From contig NW_026251765.1 in the NCBI RefSeq assembly GCF_025024155.1, positions 1-64,000 on the forward strand: a stretch of 64,000 nt of DNA. The letters run 5' to 3'. Position 1 is the stretch's first letter; each line of letters starts with the position of its first letter. Below, piece after piece: positions 1-10,625 of the stretch. Under the pieces are notes generated by a model. It was not told the DNA's origin. It saw only the letters and a list, made by a program, of their open reading frames with translations, and searched no databases. The position numbers and the translations under genes are program-made. The DNA comes from Gamsiella multidivaricata. Its lineage: Eukaryota; Mortierellomycota; Mortierellomycetes; Mortierellales; Mortierellaceae.

Positions 1-2766
1 AAAGCAAATCGACGCGAGATATATCTTGTTCCGGACAGTGGAAATGTTACCTTGTTCACAATGAACTTGGGCAGTCTCTGGAAATGCTCCCGAACCGCGG
101 TCCGGACCTCCACCGCCAGTTCCGCCTGGATGACGCTCAGGGGTATATCTTGGCAGTCCTTTGTCGGTGCGCAATCTGAAAGAACGCTCAGGAAATCGTC
201 ATAAATCGAGCGCGCAATTGTTTTCGCCTGAATTGCCGCCGAGTCTTTAGGTGGTCTCCCGCGGGGCGCTACTGGACCATTCAGAATCAAAGAGATCAGA
301 TTTTTGATGATAGTTTCTCCATGTGCCTTGTGCAGAATGAGATCAAGTGTGTCCGCGTCCTTTTCCTCCTTGTGCTGGACTTTCGGAGCACTCGCTTGAT
401 TGACATCAGTGCCCAAGTTCTGGTCTGGTGCCGGGCGCGCTTGATCTGAATTGGATATGGTGGTAGTGCTGAACTCCTTGTAGAGAAAAAGTTCGAGCGC
501 TTTAAACACGAGAATACGAGTTTGGCTCATGATGCGGACCGCCTCGCTGATGCGTTCCGCGACGATCTTGGTCTGGACTACGTTCAGCTTCGTGGAGCGG
601 TGCAGGCACCCTGTAATCGACCCTGCAGTCATTGTGGCAGTCTTGAAAGCCTCCCCGAACAGGTGCTTAGTCAGGTTAGCTCCAGCTTGCCTCTCCACTT
701 TTTCACCATTCTCCTCGTCCACCTTGGGCTTCGTCTTGGTTTCACTCGCGGCCTTAGGATTGTCATCTATGCTCCCGTCCTTCTTCTTCCGCGGGCGCGG
801 TTCCTCGATGGACATCTTTTCCAATGCGATCTTGTCGACCGGGCATGACTGGCTGACGTCCATGACAACATGAGGGGAATAACGAGGGTTGGCATCTCCG
901 TCCCTGCTCTTGTACCTAAGGGACAATCCCAAAAATTAAAAAAAAAAAAAAAAAAAAAAATATCAATAAGATGATTGTACCAAAGCGACAAAGCTGTAAA
1001 AGGTCGTAATGAATTTGAACTCACTAACAAAGTCATACGATAATCATACCTGCTTCGTCTCCATTTTGCCTCCCGGACTTTCTTACGTCTTTCTTTGCCT
1101 TTGGAACGTCGCTTTCTCCGTTGCTGGGCGTTCTCTTTCTTGTGTCTGCGGCGACGGCGTCGGGCCTGAAGAATCGTCTGCTGTCCAGGCGTCTGCAGGC
1201 TGTATTGGATAGGGGAAGAAAACACCACGCCTGCAGAAGTGTCGCTGGCGAGTGTGTCGGCTGGAGGATTTGTCCGCGAGGCTCGAGTCATATTTCTCCT
1301 TTGCAGCTTGCACTTCTCGAGCTTCTGGAGTATGCCCCGTATTTCCTCGTGGGTCGCGCACGATGGCGTAGCGGAGTCAAGATAGTCCTCACGCACTTGA
1401 ACGAAAGCCGAAATGGCGTGGGTGTAGTCGTCCACACTCTTGTTTTGTCCTCCTCTCGCCCGTTGTAAATACTCCTGGATCAGCTCCTTGATAATACCAG
1501 CCTCAGTCGTCTTGGATCCTGGCGCGTCCATGGTCGATCCATCGCCTGCTCTGGTCTCGATCCTCATCTCTTGGATGATCTTGATATTTCTTTGGAAGCC
1601 GTGCCACGGGAGTGCCTTGGAGTAGTCGTTCTTAGTAATGATTGATGCCAGCAACAGCTCACGGTCACATACGAGGTCTAGAGACTCGAGCAGGTCAGCC
1701 TTCTTGTACGTGGTGAACGCTCGGTACTTTCCGACGGGTATAGTGATTTCTCTAACGTCTTGATATACCATCATATCACTGTCGGCGGTAATGATTGCGA
1801 GGTCGTCTTTGTTGTTATCAGCTTGATACAACTCAGCAATGTGCGTGTCTGCTTGGAAGGGACATTCGCAGGTGTGCCACTCCAAGGTCTCCAGCCCATT
1901 TCTTATGTCTGCCAACGCTGCCTTGGATGTCTTGTACGCGTTTCGACATTGCTTGTATAGGGGGCCCAAAGAGCCGCTGTTTCTTCCTATGGCGTTGTCA
2001 ACTCGCACCTCCAGAGTCTTGATCCGGTTGCTGAGGGATATGGCCCGATCTTGTAGCTCCTGGGACTTTTGTATCGAGGCCTTTCCGTCAAAGTGTAGAG
2101 CCGTGGTTGATTTGCTAAAGTGCTTTGACATAATTTTGTTGAGGTCGTGCGCTATATAGCCGTAATTCTGTGACTAGAGATGAGGCAGGATCGAAGGATG
2201 AAACAACAGAACATGTGTCAGCACTTGGTTGCTATGCTGCGCAAGCTGATACGAAACCATTGGGACATTTAATTACCTGCTCTGTTATTCCAAGTCGGTC
2301 TGGTGTCAATCGTCCGTTAAGGCCAATGAACAGCGCAGGATGTTGCGTCCCGGCAGCCTATATCTCGCTCGCATAACTAGGGCATGCCTTTCCTCGCTTG
2401 GATGGAGCCTCGGAGAAACTCAGGGCGCGCTTCTTAATGTTGCTTCTCCTGCTAGTGCCGGCGTCTGCAGCAGAAGGCGTGTTTTGCGGTGTTGAGGCTG
2501 TGGAGACTGCGGGGGGCTGTGGGCATTGCGAGAAAGGTCGTCGTTTCTGTTAGAACGGAAGCCGCTGATGCGCTGGTAGTTGTCGTAGCCGTTGCCTCAG
2601 CTCTCGCTTCCTTGGCGAGTCTTTTACACGTCACTTTGAAGGTCCTTGTTTGCAAGAATCCAAAGTACAGACTCAAGACATCGACATGAACTTTCTTGCT
2701 CTGCAGATCATAAGCTAGCGTTCCTTCGGTGTCTTTTATAGCTTTGGGTAGTCCAGTGACTCCCAT
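1..2766 (-). CDS. XPG/FEN1-like nuclease domain joined to Fanzor-like N-terminal region (partial)
   Basis: The 5' part of a minus-strand gene whose 3' end lies beyond base 1. Tentative exons are 2635-2766, 2378-2546, 1050-2151 and 51-915; the donor near 2377 is weak. The start at 2766 gives MGVTGL, the classic FEN1/XPG N-terminus, then VHVDVLSLYF (first metal Asp). Exon 3 holds LHFDGKASIQKSQE (the FDGK motif) and ITADSDMMVY (XPG-I paired Asp). The usual Glu pair of XPG-I appears as Gln and Asp in PFQADTH. A very basic linker (about 1060-1190), probably a nuclear localisation signal, follows. The last exon has RILVFKALELFLYKEF and EVRTAVREHFQRLPKFIVNK, which resemble the N-terminal helical part of Fanzor/TnpB proteins. 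The XPG assignment is firm; the Fanzor assignment is inferred from remembered family patterns. No RuvC motif is visible because the gene leaves the window. All visible exons are open. Confidence 0.65.
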
Positions 2767-3531
2767 CTGGTACGATAAAGGCCAAGTCAAAGTAGACAGT
2801 TAATGAGGATCAAATTTGGTACATGTATCCATTTGCAGAAACATTCAAGACTCACGTTAAGAATATGCGACAGTGCTTGAGGGCTGATAGGGGAGTGGAT
2901 GAGGAAAGGAGTGGGGTCAAGGATGTGCGGAATGATGTTTCTTTTAAGGCCCCGAAATCTACGTCCAAAATGTGTGTATGTTCATGCACTATGCTATAGA
3001 AATTGCAGTGTTCACATTCACTATTGATTATTTCATTCGTATCTTGCAGTGATTGATCAGTGTTCTCATAAACCACCTAGACTGGGGCGGCGAAAAACTG
3101 CTGTAAGATAATGTATTTCGCGTCAGGAGTGGGCCGACGAGAAAATAATGGCGCCATAGGCTTCTGGACTGTAATGAAGGCCTTATTCAGTCGAGAGGAA
3201 TCTGCTAAATCACATGATTTAGCCCAAAAGTAAGGCTGCTCTCTTCAACTGCTTGCGAAAGGGGGGAGTAAGCATACCAGTTGCTCAATTACAGTTGCGC
3301 GCTTTCTTTCCCCACAAACAAGTCTCCTTTTCCCTCTCTCTCTTTTCCTCTCTCCTTCCTTTTCTATTCACCCGCCTTCTCACAACTGCAGATTACAAAT
3401 GGCCCATCATTCCAGATACATATGCGCCTGTGTATACTAAAAGAACGCACATAGTATCTAACACGTATGGCATGGCATTGACTCTGGTGAACATACGACA
3501 CGCAATAAAATTATTTTACCAAACTGTGAAC
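2767..3531. other. Intergenic, 5' flank of the XPG-Fanzor gene
   Basis: About 760 bp between the start of the XPG-Fanzor-type gene and the left end of the piggyBac element. Only short shadow reading frames are present, without recognisable domains. No RNA gene was seen. The promoter of the minus-strand gene should lie at its left side. Confidence 0.5.
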
Positions 3532-3570
3532 TATCCCTTACTCTGACGACGTGGCGGGCAAATTTGCCCG
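3532..3570 (+). repeat. Left terminal inverted repeat of piggyBac element with 16-bp palindrome
   Basis: The terminal 14 bp (3532-3545) match the inverted right end. A self-complementary CGGGCAAATTTGCCCG lies at 3555-3570, about ten bases inside. Palindromic subterminal repeats are plausible transposase-binding sites (inference). Confidence 0.85.
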
Positions 3571-3621
3571 GCAAAAATAAAATTTCCCTGTGCAACAGTC
3601 ATGTAAATTATTCGAAGTTTT

Positions 3622-6230
3622 TTACTCCAGGTCTGTGGATTGTGTGTGATATTCTTTGAAACAAGGTCTGGCGCCATTGCTACACAAGGGAACCTTGCAT
3701 ACTTGGCACCGGATATTGCTTTGGAAGGGGTTCTTCTGGCTCATGTAGATCTGCTTGGTTTGGTATTTCCAAGAACGCAGCATGTAGGTTCCTCGATGCT
3801 TTCGGGTCACTGGAAAGTGGTTGTCATCGGTGAATCGGTCATTGGGGAGTTCAAAGTTCTTTGTTACTCGAGGTCGTTTCCAGACAGTGTCATCCTCGTT
3901 CTCGTCTTCCTTCTCCACAGCATTGTGGCGCCATGCCTTGCTTGAGGTATGGGCCGAATCGATTAACCCCCAGATAAGAGAGCTGGAAACTCTTTGTGCG
4001 TGAGAAGGGATCCTTTTTTCGGGCTATGAGATAGGTGTTGATAATAATCGTATTGTGGTATAGTAAATGAGAATCAATCGGTTGGTCTTACAAAGTTAAT
4101 ACTAGATCGCAGGGAAGAGCACCGCCCCCAGAATAAAAGAATAAACGGTCTGGTACCTGAACCAGAGTCTTTTTTCCACCTAAATCATTTGTATCACACA
4201 TTGTATTCGTCCAGATTGTCCGGATAACACCGCAACAACGACAGGTACTGACTACCACCGTCAGTAACCCATGCAACGAAATACAATCAACAGGGAATGC
4301 CGATCCTGATCATTTGCCACCTTTGCACCGTCAATCGCTCTTATTTAGACATTGTACTTGCCCCGTAGCGCTTCCCCGATCACCGATCGTCTCATTGAGC
4401 ATCCGTCATCGGCCCACCCTCGTGAAACGGCATTATAAAGATACAACGGAGGCCTGATCAGCGACTATTGGCATACAACGACTCCAGAGGGGTGGACTTC
4501 ATTGTCACGACTCCTCACCTCATCGGACATCACAATATGCGAACTCCTTGCAATTACCCCAGTCATTCCCAAAGGAATATAGTCCTAGCTCGTACCATTT
4601 AGCTAAACAGGTCCCATATTTATTCCTTTCCATTTACGTCTAGTCTATTTTACCTTTGTGTTCTTACATTCCGATCTAAAGGAGGACCCTGCACCACGAA
4701 CCAGTAAGTGACCGAAGCACACCCTTGCCGAAGTCCTATTCGCGTGGTAACTCCTGTTGTAAATAGAACTAATGGTAGAAATTATAGAACCCGTTAGTAG
4801 ACCCCCTACACCGCAGTATCCAAGAGCCAGAAAAAAGTTGGCATCCAGTTCCGCCGCGTTGTCTGCTGCGTGCTGTAGTAGGATCGAAGTTGATTGGCAA
4901 TATCAACTCCACCCATATTGTAGTTGTAATCATCGATGACTTTCAGGATCTTGAGTTCCTTCCTGGGAGAGTTGCCAAAAATTGCTCGCACCTTTGCTCC
5001 GTTTGTACTTGTTTCTCGTGGTCGGCGCCGTTCTCGAAGGACCTCCCATTCCGCACCTGCAATCCCGTGAATCGTTGTCATCATCGTCACCGGTCCATTA
5101 TCCTGCCAGAAAACGACCAGTACTCCTCCAACCACAACTCCAGACCGAGTATCCCAATCCAACTTGGTGCCCTTTTCTACCTGAAGCTCCTTCGGAACTC
5201 CTCCTTGCTTCCTTGCTGTCCCACAAGCTCCAATATTTTGGTTCCTGAGGCGCTGAAAAAGATTGACGCTGGTGAAGTAGTTGTCCATGAACACCCGATA
5301 ATGGGAAGCCTTTGGGAGCTGTTGGACGAGATGATTGATTGTGGATCCTGTCTGAATGAGTCCTGGTATCTTCTCGACTCGAGCTGGTGTCATCCTTGAG
5401 GTTGGAACAAAAGCATAGGTGTATCCTGCATCACATAGGGAAAAGATCTTGAATCCCTCGGGTGTTAGCTTGCTCTTCATCCGAACAGTATGTGCGCTCC
5501 GTCCTGAGAACTTAATCGTCATCTCGTCAACAGAGACGTTTGATGCAGGTATACAGTATCGTTTTGAGGCCACGCGGATTTGAGAGAGTAGTGGCTCCAG
5601 CTTGCCACAATACTCCTCTATTACGGCGTCTGGTGCACACACATGGATATATCGCTTGATCTGCTCGTAACGGACTTGATACATGCATCTTGATATGTGG
5701 TGTGTTGGCGCCTCACGGTTGGTATTCCAGATAGCGACGTATGAGCTCAATTGATAAAGCCCAATGTAGATGGTAATCGCGATCCAGGTGACGAGCTCGT
5801 TCATAGTGATGTTTTTCCAGGCGCGACCGGAAGATCCAGCTTGCTTGTTTTCTGCATAGAGATTGGTATTCGTAACGATCGTCTCCAGTGTCTTGTCCGT
5901 GAAGAAGAATCGAAAGAGGGTGATTGGGGGTGGTACTACGCCATCGAATATCCCATCTAGGTTGACGTTGGCACGACGGTATCCTTGAATCAAAGGCTCA
6001 AACTCTGGAGGTACCGGTAGCTCGATCGCCTGCTTCTTTTTCCCTTTTCCTTTTTCCGTCGCAGGCGCTGGCACAGTTTGGCACTCCTCCTCTTGATCCT
6101 GCTCCTCCTGTTCTTGGAAAGACTCGTCTGTCTGCGTTCGTATCTCTAGAATAGGTATAAACTCTTCTTCGTCCACCGTCTCGCGCCCTCCGATCACTGA
6201 CATTTGGCAGAGATGCTCATGACCATTCAT
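3622..6230 (-). CDS. piggyBac transposase (DDE_Tnp_1_7 family)
   Basis: Proposed exons 4810-6230 and 3622-3982 are in phase and give about 593 residues, typical for the family. Start ATG at 6230. The acidic N-terminal region is followed by the DDE catalytic domain. The conserved acidic residues sit in NVSVDEMTIKFSG, YRVFMDNYFTS and DDYNYNMGGVD. Exon 2 contributes LIWGLIDS, then FELPNDRF and a C-terminal cysteine-rich segment ending CQVCKVPLCS and CFKEYH. In relatives this segment starts with a further Cys pair after RG; here it reads RGTYMLRSW, so half of the zinc-binding set seems lost. If the 827-bp intron (donor GTAGGG, acceptor TTTCCAG) is not spliced, a TAG at 4806-4808 ends the protein early. 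Identity as a transposase is secure; activity is uncertain. Confidence 0.85.
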
Positions 6231-6418
6231 AGGTAAACAGAGGGATGATTTAATGATTTAATGCGACGATGACTTAATGCGATTGATGAAAATGAGGATG
6301 ATGTTTCCGCGACATTAACGTAATTTTGTCTGCTCTTTCGATCGAGCTTAAAGACCAGGGAGGGGTGGCTTAACAGGATTTTGAGATAAAACGAAAAAAC
6401 GCTGTCATTTTATTTTAA

Positions 6419-6454
6419 CCGGGCAAATTTGCCCGGTATACAGAGTAAGGGATA
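6419..6454 (-). repeat. Right terminal inverted repeat of piggyBac element with 18-bp palindrome
   Basis: Bases 6441-6454 mirror the left end. Bases 6419-6436 form the perfect palindrome CCGGGCAAATTTGCCCGG, one base pair longer on each side than the left copy. Confidence 0.85.
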
Positions 6455-6529
6455 AAACAGCGGTTCGGGGCGCTTTCGTCTTTCTTATTTCTTCACACGC
6501 TCCACTCGATCTACGAACTATCACACGAT

Positions 6530-8790
6530 ATGCTACTAGCCAATATATTCAACCCAACAAGACTCAGAGCTCCACTGCGCGCAAGTGCAATAGCTCGAGA
6601 GAATGGACGAGGCATTCCGAAACAAGGATGGTCGATTGTCAGCCGACATTCAAGATGCATGTCCTCAGTCATGAATGCCAATGGACAGCCCGAGGTATAT
6701 GAACTTGCCAGTGTGCCATTTTTATTTTTATTTTCTGCACAGCGCCAATTGACGGATATTGATGCTATTATTTCTTTACACGAGTCAGCTCAAGGATCCA
6801 TCTTTAATCATCCATGCTGGCTTTATCGACGGTGAATTCGTCAAGACCGCGTCTTCTGGACGAAAGTTTCCTGTCTATGGTAAACATGCCATGCATCCTC
6901 AATAGTTGTTCCGAAAGTGGCAGGCGGACGTATGATTAATTATCATAAATGATGACTTCTAGATCCTGCACGCGGAACCGAGATTGCGAGCTTCCCAGAT
7001 ATGGGAGTGGAAGACACGGAGAGAGCTATTCAGGCGGCCAAGCGCGCCTTGCCAGAATGGAACCAAAAGACGGCCAAGGTATGTGATATGAAGGAAAAGA
7101 AAAGAATGCTCTCGAGGGAGCTGTTCTAATGAACCATGTATGGTGTGTACATATAGGAGCGCGGTGCAATTCTTCGCAGGTGGTATAATCTGATGATCGA
7201 GAACGAAGAGGATCTAGCAAAGATCATTACATGGGAGAACGGAAAGACGTTGACTGAGGCCGTGGGGGAAGTCCGATACAGGTACTTAAGACTTGAAGTT
7301 AATTATTAAATCGGCTGCGCGGAGAAAGTTCAGGTGCTGAACTGTTTGTCATGATTCGCTTTGATTTGCCGAACAGCGCTAGTTTTTTCGAGTGGTTCTC
7401 CGAGGAGGCTAAGAGGCTGTATGGCGAAGTTATCCCCAGTCCGAGCAAGCAGCAGCGCATGATCGCAATCAGGCAGCCTTTAGGCGTTGTCGGTGTAATT
7501 ACACCTTGGAGTACGTTTGTATTTCTCTACCCTGTTTTCTTTGCTGTCAGCAAAGTGCACTACCTAACCTATGTATATCTCTTTCATACACAGACTTTCC
7601 TTCTGCAATGCTGACACGCAAACTAGGAGCTGCCTTGGCGGTTGGATGCACTGTGGTCGCAAAGCCTGCGTCAGAGACACCCCTGTCAGCGATTGCACTG
7701 TGTGAGCTAGGGAAAAGGGCTGGTCTGCCCAAGGGAGTTGTCAATGTCGTGACAGCCCATACTTGCACCAAGGATGTGGGGAAACACCTCTGTGAGAGTT
7801 TGGACGTTGCAGGCATCTCATTCACGGGATCTACAGCCGTGGGAAAGCATTTATTGAAGCAAAGTGCGGACACCGTCAAGAAAGTCTCGCTGGAGCTTGG
7901 TGGCAACGCTCCATTCATTGTTTTTGAGGATGCGGACATCGACAAGGCTGTCGAAGGTAAGATGCAAATGATATTTGTCGCCAATGTCCTTTTTCATTTT
8001 GTAGGATAGCCCCATTAGCATTTGGCTTACTTTTGATATGAAGGCGCCATTGCTGCCAAGTTCCGTGCTAGCGGGCAGACTTGCATCTGCGTAAACCGGT
8101 TCTACGTCCATTCATCCGTAAAAGATGAGTTCAGTCAGAAGCTGCGCGAAAGGGTTAAAAAGTTCAATGTGGGCTCAGGCTTTGACAAGGATACAACCCA
8201 AGGACCCCTGATCAACGACAAAGCAGTAGAGAAGGTGCGCTCCCATGTTCAAGACGCAGTTGACCACGGAGCCAAGGTGCTTGTCGGAGGCGAGCAAAAG
8301 GAGAAGGCCGAGACCACGCATGGATATTTCTATCCGCCTACGGTGTTAGGGGACATGAAGAACAATATGAGAATTGCTAGCGAAGAAACTTTTGGACCAG
8401 TCGCTGGAATTTTCTCATTCGAGACGGAAGAGGAGGTACTTGAAGCAGCCAACAACACCCGATTCGGTCTCTCGGGCTACTTTTTTAGCAAAGACATTTC
8501 CAGGTGCTGGAGAGTGGCCGAGAGATTGCAGGTCGGCATGGTCGGCGTAAATACGGGAACTATCTCATCTGAGGTGGCACCTTTTGGAGGCGTAAGTAGC
8601 ATGTCGAAGTCTTCATTTGCTTTTGGTGGTACTATATAGCATCAGTGCATCAGGCATGATATTCACGATCTATTTTTTTTCTATTGGTTTTTTGTCTTCA
8701 CAGATTAAAGAATCAGGTATCGGGCGCGAAGGCGCGAGACAAGGACTGGACGAGTACTCGCAGTACAAGTACATCAACATGGGACTTTAG
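6530..8790 (+). CDS. Succinate-semialdehyde dehydrogenase (aldehyde dehydrogenase superfamily)
   Basis: Eight exons (6530-6694, 6789-6879, 6963-7078, 7157-7281, 7377-7510, 7594-7956, 8044-8591, 8704-8790) keep frame and give 542 residues. The enzyme oxidises succinate semialdehyde to succinate with NAD(P)+, the last step of the GABA shunt. The ALDH core is complete: GVVGVITPWNFP, the glycine-rich turn GISFTGSTAVGK, catalytic Glu in SLELGGNAPF, nucleophilic Cys in RASGQTCICVNR, and EETFGPV near the end. GESGIGREG-type ending appears as IKESGIGREG, as in SSADH. The first 50 residues are Arg-rich and poor in acidic residues, suggesting a mitochondrial presequence. The piggyBac element ends about 75 bp upstream, so the promoter is either very short or partly provided by the transposon. 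Another ALDH substrate (e.g. glutarate semialdehyde) cannot be excluded. Confidence 0.92.
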
Positions 8791-9144
8791 CTTACAGAGA
8801 CGACCCATCCTGACGTTTCAAGTTGTCCTCGACGTCCTGTAGTTTTTTGTAAGCGTCGGCACCAATAAAGATATTCTGGCAATACAGACAAAGCGTAGAC
8901 TGTCGTGAAACAAAGAACACCGTAGAATGATGGGGCGCCAGTTACCTCACAACTGGTCCCCAGTCCAGAGGGTGCTACAGCTTTCTGAAGCTACTTGTCT
9001 TTGTGACTCACATTCAGTTTTTGACCTCCACCCAATTGCTTTCGACACTTATTTAAAGACTCTGAGGCCCTGGTGCCTGTCGCTGAAACCCATGCTCACT
9101 GCCCTCTTCGGTCAATCCATCGTTCTCTCGCTCTCTTCGAAAAC

Positions 9145-9834
9145 ATGAGCTGCTCCATTCGACTTGTCATTACTTCAGAGGACATGGCCAAGTGCCATGA
9201 AGGTATGCAGCATGAAAGGATCCGATCAGCATTACTCAGATCAGTTCACCGTGATGATCTGTAAGCACCTACACCACTAACCCCGCTCAATATACTCTCC
9301 TCTCCATTATGCTCATGAAGTTCGTTTGAAGGTTTTTACGGACGAACAAGGATACGATGCAGCCTCGGATGTTGACGAGTATGGAGAGCATAATATGTTA
9401 TTGTGTGCACCATGTAACCACTTGTGATGTTTGCGCTTGATCTAACGGCGGCGGCGCTCTTCTTCCCCTTACTTTGATCATGTCACCGTGTTTATAGGAT
9501 TGACTCCAAGTGCCTCCACTGGCTTGTAGTAGACCAGAACAACCAAGGAGTGGGCACCGCACGTCTCTACAAGTACTCGCCAATCGTTGGAAAAGTTGGG
9601 AGGGTCGCTGTTCTCACAAACATCCGCGGATCTGGACTTGGCCGGTTACTCATGGAAGCCGTGGAGCAGCATGTGCTCGAGAATACACAGTTTGAAACCT
9701 TAGCCTTGTCAAGCCAGTTGCCTCGGAAAGGGTTCTATGAGAAGCTTGGGTATATTGCCGAGGGTGAGGTCTACCTAGACGAAGGTCAACCCCATATTTA
9801 CATGCAGAAGAAGCTGCCCAAAAAGACTTCTTGA
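9145..9834 (+). CDS. GNAT-family N-acetyltransferase
   Basis: Three exons (9145-9202, 9321-9378, 9498-9834) give a 150-residue single-domain GNAT protein. The start region SIRLVITSEDMAKCHEVRLKVF is followed by DEQGYD and DVDEIDSKCLHWLV. This arrangement is common in fungal GNATs related to the YjcF/ElaA-like group. The acetyl-CoA pyrophosphate loop is R(G)SGLGRLLMEAVEQH (about residues 82-98), and GFYEKLGY is the typical C-terminal strand-helix motif. The substrate is unknown. It follows SSADH on the same strand, 354 bp downstream, with no sign of co-function. Confidence 0.85.
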
Positions 9835-10625
9835 AGACCTCCGCGTTGCATCAGAACCGTCCATCTTAACGGCACCGTCACCTCGCTAATAAAAGTTACG
9901 AGTACTCTTTTGTCCATGACTCTTCATCTGTGCTATTGCATGGTCATCGACAGTTAAGATGAAATCTACTGTACATCTTTACTGCTTCGGTATAGAAACG
10001 TAAAAGGAAAACTAGCTGAGCGACAGAGATTCGATCCTCACCCTGAACATGATCCCCCATAACGAAACTGGAATGGTTGGCCCAGAACAACTACCTCCTC
10101 TCTCATGCTGATGCTTGTATAATTGACTAACGTCTGGCAAAACCCATCCGTCGCTCACCAAGCGTCTGAAATAATAGCATCTGCTTTATATGCATTTCAT
10201 TCCATGTTCAGTTCTTTCATCTCTATGTCCTCATCGTTTGGGCCCTTATTCACCTGCTGCCGCCATTATTTTTATCGTTGACCATCTCTGTTTAATATAT
10301 CGACTTCGTTCTTGCGCGGCTAAGCAGGTAAGAATCCACGCCGTCGAAACCTATGGTCATCACGAATACTTTCTCCTGTCTCCTTGAATGAATGTCGTCT
10401 CCACCTCATCTCATTCCACCTTGCTCTGTTCCCTAAATCAGCCAAGACTCACGTATACATTCAATTTGAATGCGCTATTTTTTTTTCCTCTATTCTTCTT
10501 TTCCCATCTTGCGTACCAATCAATGAACGTACAGGCAGCCATAGCAAATAAGCATACACAGTCCCTCAAAAAAGAGCGACATCAGAGGACGCAAGAGAGA
10601 GCACAGCAGAGAGCACAGCAATATC
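9835..10625. other. Intergenic, probable promoter and 5' UTR of ThrE-like gene
   Basis: About 790 bp with only short, domain-free reading frames. The part next to 10626 is rich in CA/AG repeats (GAGCACAGCA repeated), typical of a fungal 5' UTR. No RNA gene or mobile element was seen. Confidence 0.5.

Larger units (their letters stand above)
3532..6454 (-). mobile_element. piggyBac-type DNA transposon with both ends present
   Basis: A 2.9 kb element. Both ends share the terminal sequence TATCCCTTACTCTG (3532-3545 and, inverted, 6441-6454). Each also carries an internal perfect palindrome CGGGCAAATTTGCCCG followed by a similar A-rich stretch. It encodes a piggyBac transposase on the minus strand. 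A clean TTAA target duplication, expected for piggyBac, is not visible: the bases outside the CCC ends read CTAT on the left and, inverted, TTAT on the right, so the target site may have decayed. The right end lies about 75 bp upstream of the SSADH start codon. Confidence 0.85.

Noticed and set aside
3526..3540. TTAA target duplication for the piggyBac element
   Set aside because: Looked for on both flanks, but the bases are CTAT and (inverted) TTAT; I do not claim a target duplication.
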